A stretch of 64,000 nucleotides of DNA from Bacillus sp. 522_BSPC. GTDB taxonomy: Bacteria > Bacillota > Bacilli > Bacillales > Cytobacillaceae. The notes beneath the pieces are model-generated. The model worked only from the letters and a program-made list of their open reading frames with translations, did not search any database and was not told the DNA's origin. The translations under genes and the position numbers were made by a program. Below are positions 34,130 through 41,866 of this stretch, piece after piece. Each line of letters starts with the position of its first letter. Positions within the stretch are counted from its first letter, which is position 1. Location of the stretch: the NCBI RefSeq assembly GCF_001076885.1, contig NZ_JVDT01000161.1, positions 35,953 through 99,952 of the forward strand, written 5' to 3'.

Positions 34130-34162
34130 AGGGCTTCATCTATAGGATTGAGGCTCTTTTCT
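34130..34162 (+). terminator. Possible terminator before the large terminase gene
   Basis: AGGGCTTCAT pairs with the GTTGAGGCTCT-like arm at 34147-34156 (several G-U pairs) and is followed by TTTTCTTTT. It is weak but well placed. Confidence 0.4.
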
Positions 34163-34192
34163 TTTGTCCTTTTTCATAAAGGGGCGGTGTTT

Positions 34193-35797
34193 ATGCGGAA
34201 ACTGAAGAAATATAAGCCGACCGCCTTTATAGCTGATGGTTCATATTACGATGAGGATGCTGCTGATTACGCTGTAGCTTTTATCGAAGCACTCTCCCAT
34301 ACGAAAGGTTTATGGGCAGGTAAGCCTTTTGAACTTATCGATTGGCAGGAGCAAATAGTCCGTGATTTATTCGGAATTTTAAAGCCAGATGGATATCGGC
34401 AGTTTAACACTGCTTATGTAGAGATACCTAAAAAGATGGGAAAAAGCGAGCTTGCCGCAGCAATTGCGCTTCTCCTCACTTGCGGTGATGGTGAAGAACG
34501 GGCAGAGGTGTACGGTTGTGCCGCTGACCGCCAGCAGGCATCAATTGTATTTGAAGTAGCAGCCGATATGGTGCGGATGTGTCCAGCGCTGAATAAACGA
34601 GTAAAGTTGCTTGCTTCAACTAAGCGATTGGTGTACCTGCCGACCAACAGCTTCTATCAGGTATTGTCGGCTGAAGCCTACTCCAAACACGGCTTCAATA
34701 TACATGGTGTTGTTTTTGATGAACTTCATACTCAGCCAAATCGGAAACTATTTGATGTTATGACGAAAGGATCTGGGGATGCAAGGACCCAACCGCTGTA
34801 TTTTCTTATCACCACTGCGGGGACGGATACTCAGAGTATCTGCTACGAAACACACCAAAAAGCGGTTGATATTATTGAGGGCAGAAAATACGATCCTACC
34901 TTTTATCCCGTAATCTATGGTGCCAAAGAAGAGGATGATTGGACAGATCCAAAAGTGTGGAAGAAAGCAAATCCAAGCTTGGGAATTACGGTGGGGATTG
35001 ACAAGGTAAGGGCTGCTTGTGAAAGTGCAAAGCAGAACCCAGCTGAGGAAAATAGCTTCCGGCAATTGCGCTTGAATCAATGGGTTAAACAGTCTGTCCG
35101 TTGGATGCCAATGGCAAAATGGGATGCCTGTGCATTTCCAGTTATTCCAGAAAGTCTTGAAGGGAGGGTATGTTATGGAGGTCTTGACCTATCTTCTACA
35201 ACAGACATTACAGCCTTTGTGTTGGTGTTCCCACCAGAGGATGAAACAGATAAATACATTGTTCTTCCGTATTTTTGGATGCCAGAGGACAACATTGACC
35301 TCCGAGTCCGAAGAGACCATGTGCAATACGATCTTTGGGAGAAGCAAGGGTATATTCAAACCACAGAAGGCAATGTAGTGCATTACGGCTACATTGAGCG
35401 GTTTATTGAAGAACTGGGCGAAAAGTATAACATTCGAGAAATTGCGTTTGACCGTTGGGGAGCTGTTCAAATGGTTCAGAACCTTGAAGGATTAGGCTTT
35501 ACTGTCGTTCCTTTCGGTCAAGGCTTTAAAGATATGTCACCACCAACCAAAGAACTGATGAAATTGACATTAGAAGAAAGAATAGCGCACGGTGGGCATC
35601 CAGTGCTTCGTTGGATGATGGACAACATCTTTATAAAAACCGATCCGGCTGGCAACGTGAAGCCGGATAAAGAAAAAAGTACAGAAAAAATAGATGGCGC
35701 GGTGGCAACTATCATGGCACTTGATCGTGCTATTCGTTGTGGCTCAGGTAATAGTGGAGATTCGGTGTATGACGAGCGAGGTTTGATTGTCTTTTAA
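34193..35797 (+). CDS. terL: Terminase large subunit
   Basis: This 534-residue packaging motor and nuclease starts at ATG 34193 with GGGGCGG upstream. The ATPase motifs are PKKMGKSELAAAIALL (Walker A, near 80) and GVVFDELHTQ (Walker B). The C-terminal nuclease has the first acidic residue in YGGLDLSSTTDITAFVLV and later IREIAFDRWGAVQM. It belongs to the Terminase_1 type used by HK97-like cos phages, in agreement with the HNH gene and P27 small subunit. Confidence 0.93.
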   Translation: MRKLKKYKPTAFIADGSYYDEDAADYAVAFIEALSHTKGLWAGKPFELIDWQEQIVRDLFGILKPDGYRQFNTAYVEIPKKMGKSELAAAIALLLTCGDGEERAEVYGCAADRQQASIVFEVAADMVRMCPALNKRVKLLASTKRLVYLPTNSFYQVLSAEAYSKHGFNIHGVVFDELHTQPNRKLFDVMTKGSGDARTQPLYFLITTAGTDTQSICYETHQKAVDIIEGRKYDPTFYPVIYGAKEEDDWTDPKVWKKANPSLGITVGIDKVRAACESAKQNPAEENSFRQLRLNQWVKQSVRWMPMAKWDACAFPVIPESLEGRVCYGGLDLSSTTDITAFVLVFPPEDETDKYIVLPYFWMPEDNIDLRVRRDHVQYDLWEKQGYIQTTEGNVVHYGYIERFIEELGEKYNIREIAFDRWGAVQMVQNLEGLGFTVVPFGQGFKDMSPPTKELMKLTLEERIAHGGHPVLRWMMDNIFIKTDPAGNVKPDKEKSTEKIDGAVATIMALDRAIRCGSGNSGDSVYDERGLIVF

Positions 35798-35840
35798 ACC
35801 TTAATGGTTAGCACAATGTTTATATTCGGAGGTGATGCCT

Positions 35841-37085
35841 ATGAATCTAATAAAAGGACTGTTTCGTTCAAGAGACAAACCGCAAAACCGTGTGGGTAGT
35901 GCGTTCTCCTTCCTGTTTGGCGGTACGTCATCTGGCAAAATGGTTAATGAACGTACTGCAATGCAGGCAACAGCAGTGTATGCCTGCGTAAGGATATTAG
36001 CTGAAGCGATTGCCGGACTGCCACTTCATGTATATAGATATCGTTCTGATGGAGGTAAAGAAAAGATTCCTTTCCATCCGCTGTATTACCTTCTTCATGA
36101 TGAACCAAATCCAGAGATGACTTCATTCGTGTTTCGAGAAACACTGATGAGTCATCTTTTGCTTTGGGGCAATGCCTATGCACAGGTGGTCAGAAACGGT
36201 CGTGGGCAGGCAGTGGCTCTTTATCCCCTACTCCCCAACAAAATGGAAGTTAGCCGAGCAACAAATGGTGAGCTGGTCTACACCTATTACCGTGATACTG
36301 ACGAAAGTGGTCTAAACCCAAAAGGTGGCTATGTCACACTCCGTAAAGATGAAGTTCTACACATCCCCGGCTTAGGTTTTGATGGACTCATTGGTTATAG
36401 CCCAATCGCTATGGCAAAAAATGCAATCGGTATGTCACTTGCTACTGAAGAATACGGTGCGGCATTCTTTGCCAATGGTGCTAATCCGGGAGGTGTGCTG
36501 GAACACCCAGGAGTAATCAAAGATATACAGAGGGTCAAAGATAGTTGGAATAGCGCCTACCAAGGCACAGGAAATGCTCACAAAATTGCTGTGTTGGAAG
36601 AAGGCATGAAGTTTCAAGCCATTGGTATCCCGCCGGAACAGGCGCAATTTCTTGAAACACGGAAATTCCAAATTAATGAGATTGCGAGGATTTTCCGAGT
36701 ACCGCCTCATATGGTGGGTGATCTTGAGAAGTCTAGTTTTTCCAATATTGAGCAGCAATCGTTGGAGTTTGTAAAATACACCCTCGATCCGTGGGTGGTG
36801 CGATGGGAACAAAGTCTCCAGCAATCGCTTATTTTGCCTTCTGAGAAAACTTCACTGTTTATCAAGTTCAATTTGGACGGTTTGCTTCGTGGTGATTACC
36901 AAAGTCGTATGAATGGCTACGCTACAGGTCGACAAAATGGCTGGATGTCAGCCAACGATATCCGTGAACTGGAGGATATGAACCGGATACCGGCTGAGGA
37001 AGGTGGCGATTTATATCTGGTTAACGGAAATATGACAAAACTGGCTGACGCAGGTGCGTTTGCCAAAACCGAAGGAGGTCAGTAA
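35841..37085 (+). CDS. Portal protein, HK97 type
   Basis: This 414-residue portal forms the dodecameric ring through which DNA enters the head. Typical features are MQATAVYACVRILAEAIAGL, the DEPNPEM/RETLMSHLLLWGNAY region and IFRVPPHMVGDLEKSSFSNI. I choose ATG 35841, with GGAGG eight bases upstream. It is followed with no gap by the protease gene. Confidence 0.92.
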   Translation: MNLIKGLFRSRDKPQNRVGSAFSFLFGGTSSGKMVNERTAMQATAVYACVRILAEAIAGLPLHVYRYRSDGGKEKIPFHPLYYLLHDEPNPEMTSFVFRETLMSHLLLWGNAYAQVVRNGRGQAVALYPLLPNKMEVSRATNGELVYTYYRDTDESGLNPKGGYVTLRKDEVLHIPGLGFDGLIGYSPIAMAKNAIGMSLATEEYGAAFFANGANPGGVLEHPGVIKDIQRVKDSWNSAYQGTGNAHKIAVLEEGMKFQAIGIPPEQAQFLETRKFQINEIARIFRVPPHMVGDLEKSSFSNIEQQSLEFVKYTLDPWVVRWEQSLQQSLILPSEKTSLFIKFNLDGLLRGDYQSRMNGYATGRQNGWMSANDIRELEDMNRIPAEEGGDLYLVNGNMTKLADAGAFAKTEGGQ

Positions 37086-37775
37086 ATGAGGAAGTTCTGG
37101 AACTGGGTGCGAGATTCAGATGAAGTACGTACCCTCTATTTAAATGGAGTGATATCCGAAGAAACGTGGTGGGGCGATGAGGTCACACCTAAGATGTTTA
37201 AGGATGAACTGCTGGCAGGCACTGGCGATATTACGGTGTGGATTAATTCCCCTGGTGGTGATGTGTTCGCAGCAGCTCAGATTTATAACATGCTGATGGA
37301 GTATACCGGAAAAGTCACTGTAAAGATTGATGGGCTTGCGGCAAGTGCGGCATCCGTTATTGCAATGGCTGGTGGAGATGTATATATGTCTCCTGTATCT
37401 ATGCTTATGATTCATAACCCCTCAACAATTGCTATCGGTGACAGTGAGGAAATGTTGCGGGCAAAGGCTCTATTGGATGAGGTCAAGGAAAGCATTATTA
37501 ATGCCTATGAGTTAAAAACGGGTCTCTCTCGAACAAAACTCTCCCATCTAATGGATGCAGAGTCATGGATGAATGCAAACAAAGCGATTGAACTTGGTTT
37601 TGCAGACAAAATCATGTTCATGGAAAGTGAAACACCGGATTTGACGGATAGTCTTATTTTTAGCAGGATGGCGGTTACTAACTCGCTCATCAGCAAACTG
37701 CCAAAACAACCAAAACAGAAAACAGGTACACCCATTGAGTCGCTGGATAAGCGGCTTTCTTTAATTTCGCACTAA
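37086..37775 (+). CDS. ClpP-like prohead protease
   Basis: This 229-residue ClpP-fold (S14) protease has the catalytic Ser in AASAASVIAMAG, His in MLMIHNPST and Asp in LMDAESW. NSPGGDVFAAAQIYN is the usual substrate groove. It matures the capsid by cutting the N-terminal delta domain of the major capsid protein encoded next. Its start codon follows the portal stop directly. Confidence 0.9.
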   Translation: MRKFWNWVRDSDEVRTLYLNGVISEETWWGDEVTPKMFKDELLAGTGDITVWINSPGGDVFAAAQIYNMLMEYTGKVTVKIDGLAASAASVIAMAGGDVYMSPVSMLMIHNPSTIAIGDSEEMLRAKALLDEVKESIINAYELKTGLSRTKLSHLMDAESWMNANKAIELGFADKIMFMESETPDLTDSLIFSRMAVTNSLISKLPKQPKQKTGTPIESLDKRLSLISH

Positions 37776-37794
37776 TTTAAAGGAGGAAATAACA

Positions 37795-38988
37795 ATGAGT
37801 AAAATTCTTGAATTGCGTGAGAAACGCGCTAAAGCTTGGGACGCAGCAAAGGCATTCCTTGATTCAAAACGTGGCGGTGATGGACTGTTATCCGCTGAGG
37901 ACACGACCACCTATGAAAAAATGGAAGCCGATGTGGTGGCTCTTGGTAAGGAAATTGAACGTTTAGAACGCCAAGCATCTATCGACTTGGAACTGTCGAA
38001 AGCAACCAGTAACCCAATTACCAACGAACCTACTAGAACTGGAGAGGAAAAGACCGGTCGTGCAAGTGCTGAATACAAAAAAGCTTTCTGGAATGCGATG
38101 CGTGACAATGTTAGCTATGAAGTAAGAAACGCTCTAAAGATTGGCACTGATTCTGAAGGCGGATTTCTTGTACCAGATGAGTTTGAACGTACTCTAGTAG
38201 AAGCTCTTGAGGAAGAAAATATTTTCCGTAGATTGGCTAATGTAATCACTACATCTTCTGGTGACCGTAAGATTCCTGTTGTTGCAAGCAAAGGCACTGC
38301 AAGCTGGATCGATGAAGAAGGAGCCATTCCCGAAAGTGATGACAGCTTCGGTCAAGTATCCATCGGTGCTTATAAACTAGCAACGATGATTAAAGTCTCT
38401 GAGGAATTGCTAAATGATTCCGTATTTAATCTCGAAAGCTACATCACAAGAGAATTCGCCCGTCGCATTGGTAACAAGGAAGAGGAAGCCTTCTTTGTAG
38501 GTGATGGCACAGGTAAGCCAACAGGGATTTTAAATGCCACAGGCGGTGGTCAAGTTGGTGTTACTGCGGCAAGTGCAACTGCCATCACTTTGGATGAGGT
38601 TTTAGATTTATTCTATAGCTTGAAAGCACCTTATCGAAACAAGGCAGTTTTCGTAATGAATGATGCAACTATAAAAGCTATCCGCAAATTAAAAGACGGT
38701 AATGGACAGTACCTATGGCAACCTTCCATCCAAGCGGGAACACCTGATACGATTCTTAACCGCCCGCTGTATACCTCATCCTATGTACCTACTGCTGAAG
38801 CAGGTGCAAAGACAGTGGTATTCGGTGATTTTAGTTATTACTGGGTGGCAGACCGTCAAGGACGAGTATTCAAACGACTAAATGAACTCTATGCTGTCAC
38901 AGGTCAAGTAGGATTTATTGCGACTCAACGAGTTGACGGAAAGCTTATCTTACCGGAGGCCGTTAAGGTACTCCAACAGAAAGCCTAA
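37795..38988 (+). CDS. Major capsid protein, HK97 fold
   Basis: This 397-residue capsid subunit has a helical N-terminal delta/scaffold region of about 100 residues (EKMEADVVALGKEIERLERQ). The HK97 core follows, with GGFLVPDEFERTLVEALEEE, KVSEELLNDSVFNLESYI, GDGTGKPTGILN and FGDFSYYWVADRQG. The prohead protease probably cuts near residue 100. GGAGG lies before the ATG. It should be one of the most strongly expressed late proteins. Confidence 0.93.
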   Translation: MSKILELREKRAKAWDAAKAFLDSKRGGDGLLSAEDTTTYEKMEADVVALGKEIERLERQASIDLELSKATSNPITNEPTRTGEEKTGRASAEYKKAFWNAMRDNVSYEVRNALKIGTDSEGGFLVPDEFERTLVEALEEENIFRRLANVITTSSGDRKIPVVASKGTASWIDEEGAIPESDDSFGQVSIGAYKLATMIKVSEELLNDSVFNLESYITREFARRIGNKEEEAFFVGDGTGKPTGILNATGGGQVGVTAASATAITLDEVLDLFYSLKAPYRNKAVFVMNDATIKAIRKLKDGNGQYLWQPSIQAGTPDTILNRPLYTSSYVPTAEAGAKTVVFGDFSYYWVADRQGRVFKRLNELYAVTGQVGFIATQRVDGKLILPEAVKVLQQKA

Positions 38989-39000
38989 CGGAGGTGCTTT

Positions 39001-39213
39001 ATGAGTTATAACACGAAGAATTATACCGAACAAGGCGGAGAAAAAACTGTCATCGGTGGTGTTTTAGAAATCAAAGAGGGGGCCTCGGTTACGGGGCTTC
39101 CTGTTCTTGAAAACCAAGAAGACAGCACAGCCACCGATGTTGCTGGTCTAGTTACGGACTTCAATGCTCTGCTTGCCAAACTAAAGGCAGCGGGGCTTAT
39201 GGAGACTGACTAA
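39001..39213 (+). CDS. Head fiber-like protein
   Basis: This 70-residue protein (GGEKTVIGGVLEIKEGASVT, then AGLVTDFNALLAKLKAAGLM) matches the phage head-fiber family related to phi29 gp8.5. It would decorate the capsid surface. It lies 12 bp behind the capsid gene, the usual place, with GGAGG upstream. Confidence 0.7.
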   Translation: MSYNTKNYTEQGGEKTVIGGVLEIKEGASVTGLPVLENQEDSTATDVAGLVTDFNALLAKLKAAGLMETD

Positions 39214-39239
39214 GGTGGAATGTAAAGGAGGTTGGTGGT

Positions 39240-39560
39240 ATGGCAGTGGCAGATAATCTCTTGCCAAAAGTTAAAGCGAACTTAATTTTAACGCATGATC
39301 AGGATGATGCCCTCCTAATTGGATTTATTACTGCTGCAATTTCATATGCACAGAGCTATCAACACGTTCCTGAAAACTATTATGAAACACATGCCATGCC
39401 TCCAACAACAGAACAAGCAGTGATTATGTTGTCGAGTCATTTCTATGAAAGCAGGGATGGCTCAACGGCAGGTTTCTTTGCTGATAGCGTACAGGCAGGG
39501 CAACAAGTATGGAACACAGTGAACTTGCTTTTACGACTTGATCGAGAGTGGGGTGTTTAG
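39240..39560 (+). CDS. Head-tail connector (gp6-like)
   Basis: This 106-residue small helical protein fits the HK97 gp6 connector group (PKVKANLILTHDQDDALLIG and ITAAISYAQSYQHVPENYY). It would form the ring below the portal. GGAGG lies upstream of the ATG. Confidence 0.8.
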   Translation: MAVADNLLPKVKANLILTHDQDDALLIGFITAAISYAQSYQHVPENYYETHAMPPTTEQAVIMLSSHFYESRDGSTAGFFADSVQAGQQVWNTVNLLLRLDREWGV

Positions 39561-39561
39561 C

Positions 39562-39897
39562 ATGAGTTTTGGAAAGATGAACACCTTCATCGATATCATC
39601 AGCACGGTACCAATAAAGGATGAGGAAGGTTTCGCCACAAAAGGTGACAACATACTCGCAAGTGTACTTGCTTATAAGGAAGATCGGCATGGCAGTGAAC
39701 GGTGGACGAATATGGCATCCTTTTCTTCTGCAACTTCCTTATTCAGGTTTAGGAAAATCTTTGGGCTTAAGGTGACGAATGAAATGGTCATCGTCTGTGA
39801 TGATGGCAGATATCAAATTTTAAGTGTTGAGGATGTAAGAAATCGAGGGATGTATGTCGAGGTTTTAGCCGAAAAGCTAGAACCAACTGTGAGGTGA
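39562..39897 (+). CDS. Head closure (head-tail joining) protein
   Basis: This 111-residue protein, MSFGKMNTFIDIISTVPIKD with FRKIFGLKVTNEMVIVCDDG, is of the SPP1 gp16/phage_H_T_join type. It plugs the head after packaging and joins the tail. The start is ATG 39562, just after the previous stop. It overlaps no other convincing gene. Confidence 0.78.
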   Translation: MSFGKMNTFIDIISTVPIKDEEGFATKGDNILASVLAYKEDRHGSERWTNMASFSSATSLFRFRKIFGLKVTNEMVIVCDDGRYQILSVEDVRNRGMYVEVLAEKLEPTVR

Positions 39898-39902
39898 TGG
39901 AT

Positions 39903-40334
39903 ATGGCAAAAGCGAATATAAAGATGCCAGAAGAATTCCTTTTAAAGGTATCTCGATTAGCTGACCAGACCGATGTGATTCTTCCTAAGGTTTTGGAAGT
40001 TGGCGGTGAAGTGGTGCTTGATAAAGTCAAAGGAAATCTAAGTAAGGTGGTTGGCAAGGGCACGAAATATCCATCCAAAAGCACTGGTGAGTTGCTATCT
40101 TCACTGGGTCTTTCTGGAGCAAAGCAGGATAGAAACGGTAACTTCAATGTAAAAGTTGGCTTTGCAGAGCCACGTTCTGATGGTGAGAGCAATGCTAAAC
40201 TTGCCAGCATCATCGAATATGGGAAGCATGGTCAGCCTGCAAAACCCTTCCTAAAGCCTGCGAGGAATGCATCTAGGAAACCCTGTATCAACGCAATGGT
40301 TGCCAAGCTGGAGGAGGAGATCGACAAAATATGA
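39903..40334 (+). CDS. HK97 gp10-like neck/tail-joining protein
   Basis: This 143-residue protein (MAKANIKMPEEFLLKVSRLA, VDKVKGNLSKVVGKG-like middle, IIEYGKHGQPAKPFLKPARN) fits the HK97 gp10 family. These proteins act in head-tail joining. The start is ATG 39903 with GAGGTGATG upstream. It overlaps the next gene by 4 bp. Confidence 0.8.
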   Translation: MAKANIKMPEEFLLKVSRLADQTDVILPKVLEVGGEVVLDKVKGNLSKVVGKGTKYPSKSTGELLSSLGLSGAKQDRNGNFNVKVGFAEPRSDGESNAKLASIIEYGKHGQPAKPFLKPARNASRKPCINAMVAKLEEEIDKI

Positions 40335-40672
40335 ATATCTTAGAGGAACTTAATACACTTGTGACCGCCATACCGCTCCCCGTGGAAACCGGGGTTTTTT
40401 CAGGTTTGGCACCAGATGAGTATGTCGTGATTCTCCCTCTTTCGGATATTTTTGAAGTTCATGCGGATAATCGTCCAGGCTTTGATGTGCAGGAAGCGAG
40501 GATATCACTGTTCTCAAAAAATAACTACCTAGAGCGGAAATGGCAGCTCACAACTGCTTTAATAAATGCGGATTTTACTGTGACTGAACGAAGATATATC
40601 GGTCACGAAGATGATACTGGATATCACCATTACGCCATCGATGTGGCGAAAAACTATAGAATGGAGGAATAA
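40331..40672 (+). CDS. Tail terminator-like protein
   Basis: This 113-residue protein (IPLPVETGVFSGLAPDEYVV, and YHHYAIDVAKNYRMEE at the end) stands between the gp10-like and major tail genes, the place of the tail terminator/completion protein. Assignment is mostly positional. Confidence 0.65.
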   Translation: MNILEELNTLVTAIPLPVETGVFSGLAPDEYVVILPLSDIFEVHADNRPGFDVQEARISLFSKNNYLERKWQLTTALINADFTVTERRYIGHEDDTGYHHYAIDVAKNYRMEE

Positions 40673-40675
40673 CAA

Positions 40676-41266
40676 ATGGCAACAATCGGTCTTGATAGAC
40701 TGTACTATTCAAAAATAACCGAGGACACTAACGGTGAGGAAACTTATGCCCAACCTTCCGTACTTGCAAAAGCCATCACTGCTGAACTCTCGGTAGAACT
40801 GGTGGAAGCAATTCTGTATGCTGACGATGGTGCGGCTGAGGTTGTGAAAGACTTTAACAGTGGTACTCTCACTCTCGGTGTAGACGACATTGGTCCAACG
40901 GTCGCAGCGGATTTAACTGGCGCTTCTACTGATGACAACGGGGTACTAATCTCTGCTAGTGAAAACGTGGGTACACCTGTTGCAGTGGGGTTTCGTGCGC
41001 AAAGGGCTAATGGAACATACCGCTATTTTTGGCTGTATCGTGTTAAGTTTGGACTACCAGCTACCAACTTACAGACAAAGGCTGATTCCATTACCTTTTC
41101 TACACCCACCATTGAAGGAACCGTTATGCGCAGGAATAAGCTGGATGGATTGGGCAAGCACCCATGGAAAGCGGAAGTTACAGAAGGTGATCCTGGTGTT
41201 TCATCGACCACCATAACAGGTTGGTTCACTGAGGTCTATGAACCTGTTTATACACCTGTACCATAG
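40676..41266 (+). CDS. Major tail tube protein (phi13 type)
   Basis: This 196-residue protein (MATIGLDRLYYSKITED; ELSVELVEAILYADDGAAEV; VGFRAQRANGTYRYFWLYRV) fits the phi13 major tail protein family, which stacks into the tail tube. GGAGG is located just upstream. It is followed directly by the frameshifted tail-chaperone gene. Confidence 0.88.
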   Translation: MATIGLDRLYYSKITEDTNGEETYAQPSVLAKAITAELSVELVEAILYADDGAAEVVKDFNSGTLTLGVDDIGPTVAADLTGASTDDNGVLISASENVGTPVAVGFRAQRANGTYRYFWLYRVKFGLPATNLQTKADSITFSTPTIEGTVMRRNKLDGLGKHPWKAEVTEGDPGVSSTTITGWFTEVYEPVYTPVP

Positions 41267-41277
41267 GAGGAGAAATC

Positions 41278-41664
41278 ATGGATAATGAGAGAAGTGCCAC
41301 AATTAACATAGGTGACAAAGAGTATGAACTGGTTTTAACTACACGAGCTACAAAGGCCATTGCCGGTCGTTATGGTGGTCTTGAAAACCTTGGAGAAAAA
41401 CTGATGAAATCAGAAAACTTCGAGATGGCACTGGACGAGATTGTTTGGTTAATCACGCTGCTTGCAAACCAGTCCATTTTGATTCGAAACCTAAAGAATA
41501 AGAATGCACCAGAAGAATTACTGACAGAGGAAGAAGTAGAGCTTCTTACCTCACCGCTTGATTTATCGGCATATAAAACTGCAATTACCGAGGCGATGTT
41601 CAAAGGTACAAAGCGAAATGTAGAAAGTGAGGAGGAAACTCCAAAAAACGTGGAAGTCGGGTAA
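41278..41664 (+). CDS. Tail assembly chaperone, short form
   Basis: This 128-residue gpG-like chaperone (TINIGDKEYELVLTTRATKA; LLTSPLDLSAYKTAITEAMF) guides tape-measure folding and tube assembly. Near its end lies the slippery heptamer A AAA AAC (41643-41649), and a hairpin begins at 41658. The normal stop TAA (41662-41664) lies in the 5' arm of that hairpin. Most ribosomes should make this form. Confidence 0.85.
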   Translation: MDNERSATINIGDKEYELVLTTRATKAIAGRYGGLENLGEKLMKSENFEMALDEIVWLITLLANQSILIRNLKNKNAPEELLTEEEVELLTSPLDLSAYKTAITEAMFKGTKRNVESEEETPKNVEVG

Positions 41665-41852
41665 CGGACGATGAGGTCTTTACCCGGCTTCTTTATTATG
41701 GAACAGTTCAGATGGGCATGGAGACAGAGGAATTCTGGCTTATGCCAATTGGGCTGTTTTTTGATTTATGGACTTGTCATAAACAATGGCATCGTATTGA
41801 AAAGCCAAAGAAAACACGGACCATTGACGATATTATCCCACCAGGTATTTAG
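41278..41852 (+). CDS. Tail assembly chaperone, -1 frameshift long form
   Basis: A -1 shift on A AAA AAC (41643-41649) continues translation into a second frame to TAG 41850-41852, giving about 191 residues. The added part (TDDEVFTRLLYYGTVQMG, FWLMPIGLFFDLWTCHKQWH) has no start of its own and resembles gpT-type extensions. The stimulator is CGGGTAA (41658-41664) paired with TTACCCG (41680-41686), 8 bases behind the slip site. Coordinates cover both segments. Confidence 0.8.
41643..41686 (+). promoter_or_regulatory. Programmed -1 ribosomal frameshift signal
   Basis: The signal consists of the heptamer AAAAAAC in the frame A AAA AAC, an 8-base spacer and a 7-bp stem with a 15-base loop. All three parts have usual dimensions for -1 frameshifting. 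Confidence 0.8.
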
Positions 41853-41866
41853 GAGGAGGTGAAGGC

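Noticed and set aside
41671..41862. Independent 63-codon gene after the tail chaperone
   Set aside because: It is in the wrong frame; the conserved extension is in the -1 frame reached from the slip site.
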